From the NCBI RefSeq assembly GCF_009857505.1, contig NZ_WWCP01000002.1:62001-126000 (forward strand): DNA of 64,000 bases. The letters are read 5' to 3'. Within the stretch, counting starts at the first letter, position 1. Every line of letters starts with the position of its first letter. Shown here piece by piece: positions 38,360 through 47,541 of this stretch. The position numbers and the translations under genes were made by a program. A model generated the notes under the pieces. The model was not told where the DNA came from. It made no database searches and saw nothing but the letters and a program-made list of their open reading frames with translations. The DNA is from Duganella lactea (GTDB lineage Bacteria > Pseudomonadota > Gammaproteobacteria > Burkholderiales > Burkholderiaceae_D).

Positions 38360-41110
38360 TTATAACACGCGATACGCCTGGCTGGCGGGAATGGTGAAGC
38401 GCACCAGCGTGCCGCCTTGTTTGTCCCGGCGCGCGATATTCAGATTGCCGCCCATGCGCTGCAACCGTTCGCGCATGCCGACGATCCCGAAATGGCCGGT
38501 CTTGCCGGCGCCGGCCAGCGCGCCGTCGATACCCACGCCATCGTCGATAACCTGCCCCACCACCTGGTCGTCGTCGAATTGCAAGTGCACCTGGATCTGG
38601 CTTGCCTGCGCGTGCCGCGCGCTATTCAGCACCGCCTCGCGCACCACGCAGATAATCTCCTCGACCGTCGTTGCGGTGACGCGTCCAGCGCAGCCTTCGA
38701 CGACAAACTCCAGTTTCTGCGCAATGTCGGGCGCCATGCCGGCGATCATGCGCCGCAATTCACCGGTCCAGTCATCCTCCAGATTAACGCTGCGCAGTCC
38801 CATCACCTCGTCGCGGGTTTCCTGCACCAGTTGCTGGGCGTGGTCCAGCACCGCCTCGATCTTCGCTTGCAGTTCCGGCTCCCTGGTCAGTTTGGACTGC
38901 ACTAGATGAAACTGCATCATCAGCGCCTGCACCGCCTGCAGCAGGTTGTCATGCAACGAACGGACGATGCGGCCGCGCTCCTGCAACGTGGCATGCCACT
39001 GTCCTTCCGCGTAATCGAGGGCGCGCGCCTTGACGATGGCCACGCGCCAGCGGTACAAGCGCCAGGCCGTCAGCGCCAGCAACAGCCCACACACCGCCCG
39101 GAACCACGCGGTCTGCCAGAACGCCGGGGCGATGGTGAACACCAGTTCCGCGCCCTGCAGATTCCAAACGCCGTCCTCATTGGCGGCAATCACCTGAAAG
39201 CTGTATTTGCCCGGCGCCAGATTGGTGTAATGCGCGGCGCGCTCCTGCTGGATTTCGCGCCACTCCCGGTCAACGCCATCGAGCCGGTACTTGATGCGTA
39301 CCCGCTCCGGGATCGACAACGACGGCGCGGTAAAGCCGATATCCACGGCGGTGGTCAGCTCCGGCAGCACCGTCCCGCTGACCGGGGGATATTGCCTGTC
39401 CGGCGTGGCAAGCGAGCGAATCAGCACATCAGGCGGACGGGGATTGCGGCGTATCGTGTCCGGGTCCGCCCACCCGACCTGTAACATCGTCGCGTAGTAG
39501 ACGCGGCCTTCGCCGTCGAGCGCCAGCGATGGCAGCGGTCTGGTGGGCGAGGCCACGCCGCGCACGCCGTCTTCAAAATTGAACAATTCCGTCTCCAGGA
39601 CCGTCCGCGGCGCGTGCCAAAACTTTTCCAGCCCGCCAGCCGACAGCACGTGCAAGCCCTCGTCGCCATGCATCCACAGCCGGCCCGCGTGGTCGAGCAC
39701 CATGCCGGTGACGCGTTGCACCGGCTGCGCTCGACGGAACTGCATCATTTGCACACCTTGCGGCGCCACCCAGGCCACCCCGGCATCGCCGCTGATCAGC
39801 AACCGGCCGCCGATCTCCAGCATGCTTAACACGTTGCCGATCTGGAGCTTGAGCCGTGCCGAGACCAGGTCCATGCCATCGGGCGTCAGCAGTCCCAGCC
39901 GGCTATCGGTAAAGCCGACCCAGGTTCGGCCGGCGCCATCCGTCAGCATGCTGATCGGCGTCGCGTCCTTGAGATGCGCGGCCCGCTGGTCCTGCGTCCA
40001 AACACCCTGATCGAACCGCCATAGACCATTGCGCATGATCGACACCAGCAACGTACCGCCCGCCTCCCTGGCCAGCGCCTGGATACCGAACTGATTCTGC
40101 AGTTGCGCCGGCAGCGGCCAGCGCCGCTCGCTGTTTTGGTTAAACTCCCATAGCTCGCTTTCGGTGCCGAGCCACACCTGCCCCGGCGATACGCGCAGCG
40201 AGACATTCGGCGAGATCAATTGGGTTGCCTGCACCGTGCCGTCGGATTTCAGGCGTTGCATCGTGTCACGGGCGCCGCCGATCCACATTTCGTCCCCGAT
40301 GCCGCGTTGGACGAACCAGAGCCAATCTTGCATTTTAATGTGATGGAAACGCTGAAGCCGCAAGCGTTGCACCGCCGCCGTCCTGGCCTCCCACAGATTA
40401 CCTTCGCGATCCAGCAGCGCTAAAAAAGGCAAGTTGCCCAACGCCGCCACCGCGTCATAAAAGGGGGGATAAAACTCGGTCTCTCGCCAGCGCCCGTCGG
40501 CGTCCTGCACCAGCTGGCCCAGCCCACCGTCGCGTGCGCCCAACAAGATGCGCGCCGGACCTTGGACCAGGCTCGCATAACGCCGGGGTTCACCGAGCGG
40601 CAACAGCTCAATCCGACCGGAGCGTTCGATATTGGCGAATTCACCGCTCTCCAGCTTGACACGGAGCACGCCATTGACGGATGAGATGGTCGATGACGGA
40701 TTGATCCTGGCGACCAGGGAAAATTGATCCGTCGCGTTATCGAACGCATACAGACCGGTGCCCAGCTGGGCCCACAGTGTGCCGCTGCGATCGATGGCGA
40801 TGATGCTGGGGGTTTTCTTCGGAAAACTTCGGGTACCGAGCGCTTGCCACGTCTGGCCCCGCAGCGCGACGATGGCCGTCGAGGTACAGGCATACAAATG
40901 CCCCTGCGCGTCGCTGATGATTTGCTGGGTGGAACCCAGCGGAAAATCTGTCCCCGGCCGGAAGTGTCGCACGCCCTGCGGTGAAAACAGGCTGACGCCG
41001 CCGAACTTGTAGCCCACCGCCAAGCCATTATCGGGCAAAGCCAGCACCGATAAGGTATTCGACGAGACCAGCGCGTGGCCAAACACTTCGGTCTCGCGGC
41101 GAAATGTCAC
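38360..41110 (-). pseudogene. Propeller-type sensor histidine kinase, 5'-truncated (signal peptide and first blades lost)
   Basis: 916 residues of a two-component-regulator-propeller kinase: beta-propeller repeats (about residues 1-580), Y_Y_Y domain (about 590-655), one transmembrane helix (about 663-690), HisKA_3 box RSLHDNLLQAVQALMM (His near 718) and HATPase with VREAVLNSARHAQASQ, VIDDGVGIDG and HFGIVGMRERLQRMGG. The kinase half is intact. The N-terminus is not: the first residues are mid-blade, and the blade start SLTGLYSFDG is encoded upstream of the first usable start codon (GTG 41110), directly behind an in-frame TAA at 41165. No signal peptide can be made, so the propeller could not reach the periplasm. 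A promoter-like stretch and an AGGGAG-GTG with only five codons lie at 41170-41190, consistent with a deletion joining the gene's start to its first blade. Confidence 0.8.
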
Positions 41111-41214
41111 GCCGTCAAAGCTGTACAGCCCCGTCAGCGACGAAAAGGCTTACCGAAGGCAGTTCACTCCCTCTATCGTAGTATTTTTCAATCGCTACGG
41201 GCGGAAGCAACGTT

Positions 41215-41877
41215 TTAGTCCAGGAAGTCCGCAAACTCCTTCTGCGAATAGCCCTTGAGCTTTTGCCAGGGCAAATCACGCGTCAGGCCCGGCTGCACGG
41301 TGATGTCCACGCGGTTGACGAAGGTGCCGGCCTTGTCGCCGCTCTCGATGGCCAGCGGGATCTGGCGCTGGTCATCCCACAGCACACGCTCGAACAGGCC
41401 CTTGTCCTCGCGCTCGCGCCAGCGGGCGCCGGCCACGGCCGAAGGGCGCGACGACAGCGGCATGGTCTTCAGCCGCTTGCTGTCCAGCAGATAGTAGGCG
41501 TGATCCCAGGAACCGTCGAAGCTGACGTTGCCGTATTCGGACGGCGGGATCGCCACCACGTCCTTGTCGTGGGCATCGATGAATTCGATGCGGGTCTTGC
41601 CGCCCTCCTGCACCACATGGCGCGCCAGCACCACATGGTTGAAGTGCTTGTGCGCGCCCGGCTGGTCGTCGTGGTGTTCGGCGGCGTGGGCCGGCAGCAC
41701 GCGCATGGTCCAGACATGGCCGGCGCGGCGCAGCATCGTATCTTCGTAGCGCGCCTCGCGGGTCACGCCTTCGGGCGTGATCACCTTGCTGTAGTATGCG
41801 ATTTTCAAGTCCAGATCGGTGGCGGAAGCGCAAACAGCCACGCTCAGCGTGGCGGCAAACAGAAACAGATTTTTCAT
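41215..41877 (-). CDS. Exported protein of unknown function
   Basis: 220 residues with a signal peptide (KNLFLFAATLSVAVCASA). I do not recognise the family. Visible features: DLDLKIAYYSKVITPEGVTREARYED-type N-terminal strands, a histidine-rich loop AAEHHDDQPGAHKHFNHVV that could bind metal, and DGSWDHAYYLLDSKRL. ATG 41877 has only a weak GAAGAG upstream. It follows two alkaline-phosphatase genes on the same strand, but a strong terminator (41892-41919) separates them, so it may be expressed separately or by read-through. A role in phosphate or metal handling is a guess from position. Confidence 0.75.
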   Translation of the reverse strand: MKNLFLFAATLSVAVCASATDLDLKIAYYSKVITPEGVTREARYEDTMLRRAGHVWTMRVLPAHAAEHHDDQPGAHKHFNHVVLARHVVQEGGKTRIEFIDAHDKDVVAIPPSEYGNVSFDGSWDHAYYLLDSKRLKTMPLSSRPSAVAGARWREREDKGLFERVLWDDQRQIPLAIESGDKAGTFVNRVDITVQPGLTRDLPWQKLKGYSQKEFADFLD

Positions 41878-41891
41878 ACAACTCTTCAAGT

Positions 41892-41919
41892 AAAAAGGGA
41901 GCGGGTCTGTCCCGCTCCC
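41892..41919 (-). terminator. Rho-independent terminator after the alkaline-phosphatase pair
   Basis: On the minus strand a perfect 9-bp stem (GGGAGCGGG / CCCGCTCCC) with a 5-base loop is followed directly by TTTTTAC. It lies 9 bases after the phosphatase stop at 41928. Confidence 0.85.
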
Positions 41920-41927
41920 CCAGATCA

Positions 41928-43322
41928 TCAGAAGCCGAAGGCCGATTTCAGCAGGCTGAACACCTTGGTGTTGTCCAGCGTGCCTTTGAACGGCTTCGCG
42001 CCGGCGCCGGTGGCAAACAGCTTCACATCGCCGCCGCCGTGGGTCTCGCTGGCCAGGCGCACGCCGGTTTCCTGCAGATAGTTATCCGCCAGTACCTTGG
42101 TGCTGTCCAGGCTCACGCGGGTGTTCGGACGGTTCGGGCCGTTACCGAACACCAGCGTAGTGTAGGTGTTGCCGTCGGCATCCTTGCTGGGCTGGTTGTC
42201 GCGGTAGCCACGATTGATGTCCAGAATCGGATTGCCGCGCTTGCCGTAGCCGTTGAACGCCAGCGTGTGGTCATGGTCGGCGGTGACGATGATCAGCGTG
42301 TTGGCCAGCGTCGGGTCGGTCAGCTTGGCCTTGTCCAGCGCGGCCTTGATGGCATCGTCAAACGCGATGGTGTCGGTCAGCGCGCGCTTGGCGTTGGTGC
42401 CGTGCAGCGCGTGGTCGATCCGGCCGCCTTCCACCATCAGGAAGTAACCGTTGCTGTTCGACGCCAGCAGGTCCATCGCCTTGACCGTCATCTCAGCCAG
42501 GCTCGGCTGGGTCGCGCCCTCGCCCAGTGGCGGCGTGGCGGTGCGGTCCAGTTCGTATTCCAGATGGCTCTTGGTGCTGTACAGGCCGATGAACTTCTTG
42601 CCGGCGGTGGCCGCGCTCATCTCGGTCTTGCTGGCGGCCACGGTGTAGCCCTTGGCCGCCAATTCGGTCAGCAGGTTGCGACCATCGGCGCGGCCGGCGG
42701 TGTTGGTGGCGCTGTACGGCGTGAAGTGGTTGCGGCCGCCGCCCATCAGCACATCAACACCGTCGCCCAGCGCGGTATTGAAGCCGGCGCCGCCCGGCAC
42801 CAGTTGCGCCGCGATCTGGTACTGCGCGTTGCGGTTGCAGATGTGCGACCAGGCCGTGGCCGGCGTGGCGTGGGTCAGCTCGGTGGTGGTCACCGTGCCG
42901 ACCGCTTTGCCCTTGGCCTTGGCCAGTTCCAGAATGGTCGTGGCGCTGGTACCGTTGCCGGCGGCGCAGTTGTTCACGCCCAGGTTGCCGTTGACGTCCT
43001 TGCCCGGATTGGTGGCGACGGTTTCCGGCGACATCGAGATGACTTCGTTATTCATCTTCACGCCGGTCATGTAGGCGGCCATCGATGGTGCGCTGTCGGT
43101 GGTCTGCGCATCGTTCGAGTAGGTCTTGATGCGGGCGGTGCGCTCCAGCGTGTCCATGGTCAGGCTGCCCGCTTCGCCGTATTTGTAGATGCGCGAGGCG
43201 GTGATGGTCGACGGCCCCATGCCATCGCCAAGGAAGAAAATGATGTTCTTGGCTTCACCGGCGGCGTAGGCGGCCTGGGTGAAGGACAGCGCCAGCGCGG
43301 CGGCGACGAGAGTACGTTTCAT
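41928..43322 (-). CDS. Alkaline phosphatase, Sec-exported (copy 2)
   Basis: Periplasmic metal-dependent phosphomonoesterase of the PhoA family, 464 residues. Signal peptide KRTLVAAALALSFTQAAYA, then NIIFFLGDGMGPSTI (metal-binding Asp), the nucleophile region TDSAPSMAAYMTG, MVEGGRIDHALHG and TADHDHTLAF with metal-binding Asp and His, and ETHGGGDVKLFATGAGA near the end. It is a tandem paralogue of the gene 26 bases upstream (43349-44803), and shares its promoter. ATG 43322 is chosen for the signal peptide; the frame runs to 43352. Confidence 0.93.
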   Translation of the reverse strand: MKRTLVAAALALSFTQAAYAAGEAKNIIFFLGDGMGPSTITASRIYKYGEAGSLTMDTLERTARIKTYSNDAQTTDSAPSMAAYMTGVKMNNEVISMSPETVATNPGKDVNGNLGVNNCAAGNGTSATTILELAKAKGKAVGTVTTTELTHATPATAWSHICNRNAQYQIAAQLVPGGAGFNTALGDGVDVLMGGGRNHFTPYSATNTAGRADGRNLLTELAAKGYTVAASKTEMSAATAGKKFIGLYSTKSHLEYELDRTATPPLGEGATQPSLAEMTVKAMDLLASNSNGYFLMVEGGRIDHALHGTNAKRALTDTIAFDDAIKAALDKAKLTDPTLANTLIIVTADHDHTLAFNGYGKRGNPILDINRGYRDNQPSKDADGNTYTTLVFGNGPNRPNTRVSLDSTKVLADNYLQETGVRLASETHGGGDVKLFATGAGAKPFKGTLDNTKVFSLLKSAFGF

Positions 43323-43348
43323 GTGTGGTTCCGTTCTTAAAGTATGAC

Positions 43349-44803
43349 TCACAGGCCAGCTGCGTTTTTCACCAGCGTGAACACCTTGGTGTTGTCGATG
43401 GTGCCGGTGAAGGTCTCGGCGCCCTTGCCGATGGCGCCCAGGAAGACATCGGTGCCGCCGTGGGTTTCACCGCCGGCGCCCATGCGGATCACCGCTTCCT
43501 GATGGTAGGTGCTGGCGCCGGTGACGCTCTCGTCCAGCGAGGCCTGGCTGGTACGGCTGCCCTGCACACGGTTTTCACCGTTGCCGAAACCGATGATCGG
43601 ATACGGCGCGCCGTCCAGATCCTTGTCGGCCGCGCCGGTGACATAGTTCTTCACCACGCCCAGCACGCCGGCGCTGGCGGCGGTGGTCTTGCCGGTGCGC
43701 TTGGCGTAGCCGTTCAGCACCAAGGTGTGGTCATGGTCGGCGGTGACGACGATCAGCGTGTTGGCCAGCGTCGGATCGGTCAGCTTGGCCTTGGCGATGG
43801 CGGCCTTGATGGCGTTGTCGAAGGCCACGGTGTCCTGCAGCGCTTTCTTGGCGGTGGTTTCGTGCAGCGCATGGTCGATGCGGCCGCCTTCGACCATCAG
43901 GAAGTAACCCTTGCTGTTACGCGACAACACATCCATGGCCTTGGTGGTCATGTCGGCCAGGCTGGGCTCCTTGGCCGGATCGCGGTCCAGGTCGTAGCTC
44001 ATGTGGCTGGAGGTGAACAGGCCCAGCAGCTTGTCGGTCTTGGTGCCATCGATGGCGCTGAACTCGGTGGCGTTGCTGGCGTAGGCGTAGTTTTTGGCCT
44101 TCAGCTCGGCGATCAGGTCGCGGCCGTCGGCGCGCTTGCCGCCATCCTTGACCGGTTTGAAGAACTGGCTGCCGCCGCCCATCAGTACATCCAGGCCGGT
44201 GGTGCCCAGCGCGCTGTTGTAGCCGGCGCCGCCCGGCACGGCGGCCGCGGCGATGTCGTTTTCCAGATCGCGGTGGCAGATGTGCGCATAGGTCGCGGCC
44301 GGCGTGGCGTGGGTCACGCGCGCGGTGCTGACCACGCCAGTGCCGAGGCCGGCGGTCTTGGCCAGTTCCAGCAGCGTGGTGGCGGCGGTGCCGTTGTTGG
44401 TGCCGCAGTTATTGCCCAGCTTGTTGCCGGCGGCATCGGTGATCGGATCGATGGCGTTGGTGTTCTGCGACATCGAGATCACTTCGTTGTTCATTTTCAC
44501 GCCGGTCATGTACGCGGCCATCGACGGCGCGCTGTCGGTCACCTGGGCGTCGTTGGAGAAGGTTTTAACGAAGGCGGTTTCCGGCAGCGTGTCCATGGTC
44601 AGCTCGCCGTCCTCGCCGACCGCGTAGATGCGGGCGGCGGTCATGGTGGTCAGGCCCATGCCATCGCCGAGGAAGAAGATCACATTCTTCGGCGCGGCCG
44701 CGACCGGTGGCGTGGTGGTGGCGGGCGTATTATTGTCGCTGCTGCTGCAAGCGGCCAGGAAGGCGGCGCTCAATGCAGCGATCAGAAGAGACTTACGGTT
44801 CAT
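43349..44803 (-). CDS. Alkaline phosphatase, predicted lipoprotein (copy 1)
   Basis: 484-residue PhoA-family phosphatase. Unlike the neighbour it has a lipoprotein signal with lipobox LAAC (NRKSLLIAALSAAFLAACSSS) and a Thr/Pro-rich linker, so it is probably membrane-anchored while the neighbour is soluble. Catalytic features: NVIFFLGDGMGLTTM, VTDSAPSMAAYMTG, MVEGGRIDHALHE, TADHDHTLVL and ETHGGTDVFLGAIGKGA. A candidate Pho box lies 44 bases upstream, so phosphate-starvation control of both genes is likely. ATG 44803 gives the lipoprotein signal; the frame is open to 44836. Confidence 0.93.
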   Translation of the reverse strand: MNRKSLLIAALSAAFLAACSSSDNNTPATTTPPVAAAPKNVIFFLGDGMGLTTMTAARIYAVGEDGELTMDTLPETAFVKTFSNDAQVTDSAPSMAAYMTGVKMNNEVISMSQNTNAIDPITDAAGNKLGNNCGTNNGTAATTLLELAKTAGLGTGVVSTARVTHATPAATYAHICHRDLENDIAAAAVPGGAGYNSALGTTGLDVLMGGGSQFFKPVKDGGKRADGRDLIAELKAKNYAYASNATEFSAIDGTKTDKLLGLFTSSHMSYDLDRDPAKEPSLADMTTKAMDVLSRNSKGYFLMVEGGRIDHALHETTAKKALQDTVAFDNAIKAAIAKAKLTDPTLANTLIVVTADHDHTLVLNGYAKRTGKTTAASAGVLGVVKNYVTGAADKDLDGAPYPIIGFGNGENRVQGSRTSQASLDESVTGASTYHQEAVIRMGAGGETHGGTDVFLGAIGKGAETFTGTIDNTKVFTLVKNAAGL

Positions 44804-44846
44804 GTCGTCAATCCAACTTGTTATAGAGATTTGCAAGATAACAATT

Positions 44847-44868
44847 CTTTATGACAAGACTATGACCA
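44847..44868 (-). promoter_or_regulatory. Candidate Pho box (PhoB site)
   Basis: On the minus strand two GTCATA units are repeated with an 11-base period, as in the PhoB consensus (two TGTCA repeats 11 apart). About 12 of 18 consensus positions match. A TTATCT that could serve as -10 follows. The site precedes the alkaline-phosphatase pair. Confidence 0.6.
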
Positions 44869-44957
44869 CAGCAACTTTCATCTCAGCATATTCAGCTTAG
44901 GCATATGGTTGCGAATACGTGTAAGATTGCCATCCTGTCTGAAAAGCAACATCACAA

Positions 44958-45455
44958 ATGCATCAACCACTTGAATTACTGCCAAAAATGCAGAGCCAGC
45001 GGTTGGTTCTCCGAGAAATGGCGGATGACGACGCCGCCGCCCTGCTCGCCATCTATGGCGATCCGCTGGCCATGCAATATACCGACGAGGCGCCGTTTCC
45101 CGATCTGGCCACCGTCAGCGTCATGCTTGCCAGTGTCCGCAAGCTGCTGGCGAGCGGCGAATCGCTGGAGTGGGCCATCATTGAGCGCGATACGCATCAA
45201 CTGATCGGCACGTGCGGCCTGCACAGCTTCGATGGCGGGCAGGCCGAGGTCGGCTGCCTGCTGAAGCAAACCGCCTGGGGCCAAGGCTACATGGCCGAGG
45301 CGATCACTTTGCTGACACGATACGCCAGGGACGATTTGCGGCTGACCGAGCTGATCGCAGACGTCGCGCCCGCCAACGAGCGGGCACAACGCCTTTTCCA
45401 TAAACTCGGCTATCTGCCGGATAGCGCCAGCCTGCTGCGTAACGTTTTACGTTGA
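44958..45455 (+). CDS. GNAT family N-acetyltransferase (RimJ/RimL-like)
   Basis: 165 residues. SQRLVLREMADDDAAALLAIYGDP is the usual start of the RimJ/RimL type (acetyltransf_3), followed by EWAIIERDTHQLIGTCGLH, the acetyl-CoA site KQTAWGQGYMAEAITLLTRYA and VAPANERAQRLFHKLGYL near the end. The substrate is unknown. No clear ribosome binding site; ATG 44958 leaves a short N-terminal extension before the conserved start (ATG 44991 is an alternative). Its 3' end overlaps the tail of the AAA-kinase remnant on the other strand. Confidence 0.88.
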   Translation: MHQPLELLPKMQSQRLVLREMADDDAAALLAIYGDPLAMQYTDEAPFPDLATVSVMLASVRKLLASGESLEWAIIERDTHQLIGTCGLHSFDGGQAEVGCLLKQTAWGQGYMAEAITLLTRYARDDLRLTELIADVAPANERAQRLFHKLGYLPDSASLLRNVLR

Positions 45456-45572
45456 AGCCCTCCGCCGCCGATGGCGGCCCGAAGAAGCTGGTGATGTGAT
45501 CGAATTCGGCATCGCTGGTCTGGAACGCGTGGATTTGCCGGCGGCTATTTTCCCGCAGATCAGGTGCAACAT
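45447..45572 (-). pseudogene. Remnant of an AAA_33-type P-loop kinase with internal deletion
   Basis: The minus strand has AAGGAG 8 bases before ATG 45572, then LHLICGKIAAGKS, an intact Walker A start. Right after GKS the reading frame leaves the family, but another frame of the same strand reads AFQTSDAEFDHITSFFGPPS followed by AAEGFN, which I recognise as the C-terminal end of the same family of about 150-170-residue ATP-binding proteins. So about 100-120 central codons have been deleted and the ends joined out of frame. The current frame ends after 41 codons at 45447. Confidence 0.7.
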
Positions 45573-45610
45573 GGAACGCTCCTTAAAAAATGCCGAGGGC
45601 GGCGCTCCAA

Positions 45611-45635
45611 ATAGAAAAGCCGCCTCTCAGGCGGC
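45611..45635 (-). terminator. Rho-independent terminator after the chemoreceptor gene
   Basis: On the minus strand GCCGCCT-GAG-AGGCGGC, a perfect 7-bp stem with a 3-base loop, is followed by TTTTCTATT. It lies about 100 bases after the chemoreceptor stop (45738); the region 45636-45737 shows no gene. Confidence 0.75.
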
Positions 45636-45737
45636 GTCTACGATGGAAGTTAAGCCGCCACAGGAATAATGGCGGTAATAATCGAAAGTGGCGGCATCTT
45701 GCTCATCATTTCAGCGTCACAGAATTCGCCACTGGCG

Positions 45738-47357
45738 TCAAGCGGCGTATCGCAACGCGCTTGCGGCCGGCATCGGCAGCGACGCACGGGCTGGCATCGG
45801 CTGGACGCGGGCCGAGTCCAGTTTGAACGCCCCGACCAGTTGCGCCAGTTCACGCGCCTGCGCTTGCATGGCGGCGGCGGCGGCGGCGGCCTCTTCAACC
45901 AGGGCGGCGTTCTGCTGGGTCACACCGTCGATGTCGACGATGGCCGTGTTGACTTGCTGAATACCGTGCTCCTGTTCGCTGCTGGCCGCGCTGATCGAAC
46001 CCATGATGGCGGTGACCTTTTGCACGCTGTCGACAATATCGGTCATTGTGGCGCCGGCCGTCTCGGCCAGTTCGGCGCCGCTGGCCACACGATCGGCCGA
46101 GTCGTTGATCAGCTTCTTGATTTCCTTGGCCGCCTCGGCCGAACGCTGCGCCAGATTGCGCACCTCGCCCGCCACCACCGCAAAGCCGCGCCCCTGCTCG
46201 CCGGCGCGCGCCGCCTCCACCGCCGCGTTCAAAGCCAGCAGATTGGTCTGGAACGCGATGCCATCGATCACGCTGGTGATGTCGACAATCTTGTGCGCAT
46301 AGTCGTTGATGCTGGCCATGGTGCGTACCACTTCCGCGACCACCGCCCCGCCCTTGCACGCCACGTCGGAGGCCGACTTGGCCAGTTGGTTCGCCCGGCG
46401 GGCGTTGCCGCTGTTCTGCTTGACCGCCGACGTCAACTCGTCCATCGCCGACGCCGTCTCTTCCAGCGCGCCCGCCTGGTGCTCGGTGCGGCGCGACAGA
46501 TCCATATTGCCATTGGCGATCTCGCGCGACGCCAGATCAATCGCCAGCGCGCCGTCGCGCACACGGCCGACGGTATCGGCCAGCCGCGCCGTCATGTGGC
46601 TGAGCGCATCGAACAGCTTGCCGATCTCGTCACTGCGGCCATGCGTGATCACGGCGCGCAGCTCGCCGCCGGCCACCTGTTCGGCCAGCGCCACCGCCTG
46701 CGTCAGCGGCCGGACGATGCTGCGCGTCAGCATCCACGCCAGCAACACGCCCAGCGCCAGCGTGCCCAAGCCAAAACCGATCAGCAACGCTCGGCTGCCA
46801 AGGTACTGGCTTTCCGACGCGGCCGCCAGCGCCTTGGCCTGCTGGGTCTGATATGCCAGCAATTTATCCAGCGCGCCCGAATAAGCCTTGAACACGCCCG
46901 GCCACTGGCGGTCCAGCAGATCGCCGACCTCCTGCACGCGGCCGCTGTCCTTGAATTTGAATAGCGTGGCGCGCAGCGCCATGAAGGCCGCCTTCCTGGT
47001 CGCTACCGCGCGCAGCAGTTCGGCCTCCTCGCCGCTGGTCGGCATGGCCGTCAGCTGACGCTCCATGTCGGCCGCCAGCTTGTCGCCGGCGGTCAGTTGG
47101 GCCTGGAACAGATCCGCCACCTCCAGGCTGTCGCTGCGGCCGATCGAGATCGCCCGCAGTCCATTTAATTCGGTCACGCCCAGCAGTTCGGAGGTGAGCT
47201 GCTGCCGCGCCAGCTTCTCATGAACCAGGTTGGACGCGGTATCGTTGGCCGATTGCAGCCGCCACAGCGACACCAGCGACATGCAGGCCATCAGAAACAA
47301 TAACACTGCGAACGATGCCATCACACGCATGCCGGTATTTAGTTGGGGTAATTTCAT
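45738..47357 (-). CDS. Methyl-accepting chemotaxis protein (4HB - HAMP - MCP signal)
   Basis: 539-residue transmembrane chemoreceptor. Helix 1 (about residues 10-32), a periplasmic four-helix-bundle-type sensor (about 33-187), helix 2 (about 188-210), HAMP (about 210-262) and the cytoplasmic signalling hairpin with the highly conserved tip [20 protein letters not shown] and [19 protein letters not shown]. Methylation helices contain the usual AxEEtAxAMDEL. Near the C-terminus a (GCC)n-like repeat encodes [11 protein letters not shown], common in this family but prone to slippage. There is no CheR-docking pentapeptide. No other chemotaxis gene is nearby. The ligand is unknown. Confidence 0.94.
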   Translation of the reverse strand: MKLPQLNTGMRVMASFAVLLFLMACMSLVSLWRLQSANDTASNLVHEKLARQQLTSELLGVTELNGLRAISIGRSDSLEVADLFQAQLTAGDKLAADMERQLTAMPTSGEEAELLRAVATRKAAFMALRATLFKFKDSGRVQEVGDLLDRQWPGVFKAYSGALDKLLAYQTQQAKALAAASESQYLGSRALLIGFGLGTLALGVLLAWMLTRSIVRPLTQAVALAEQVAGGELRAVITHGRSDEIGKLFDALSHMTARLADTVGRVRDGALAIDLASREIANGNMDLSRRTEHQAGALEETASAMDELTSAVKQNSGNARRANQLAKSASDVACKGGAVVAEVVRTMASINDYAHKIVDITSVIDGIAFQTNLLALNAAVEAARAGEQGRGFAVVAGEVRNLAQRSAEAAKEIKKLINDSADRVASGAELAETAGATMTDIVDSVQKVTAIMGSISAASSEQEHGIQQVNTAIVDIDGVTQQNAALVEEAAAAAAAMQAQARELAQLVGAFKLDSARVQPMPARASLPMPAASALRYAA

Positions 47358-47541
47358 AGCTGTATAAAGTGAGTAAAAATACGCCCTCCAGGCGAATTCT
47401 CACCAATCTACACACCGAATATGACATCGAAGTTACCGCAAGGCAACCACGTAGAAATATTTTCCGTTAAACAATATGTAATGATGTCGTAACAATTGCC
47501 TTGTAGTATGAAATGCTCAGTGTTGATAAAGGTTTCCGACC

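Noticed and set aside
45855..45885. GGC/GCC microsatellite as phase-variation site
   Set aside because: The repeat encodes an Ala run common to many chemoreceptors and is in frame; slippage by whole codons would not switch the gene off.
45650..45898. Pro-rich 82-codon frame overlapping the chemoreceptor 3' end
   Set aside because: Its polyproline start is the out-of-frame reading of the poly-Ala (GCC)n stretch of the chemoreceptor.
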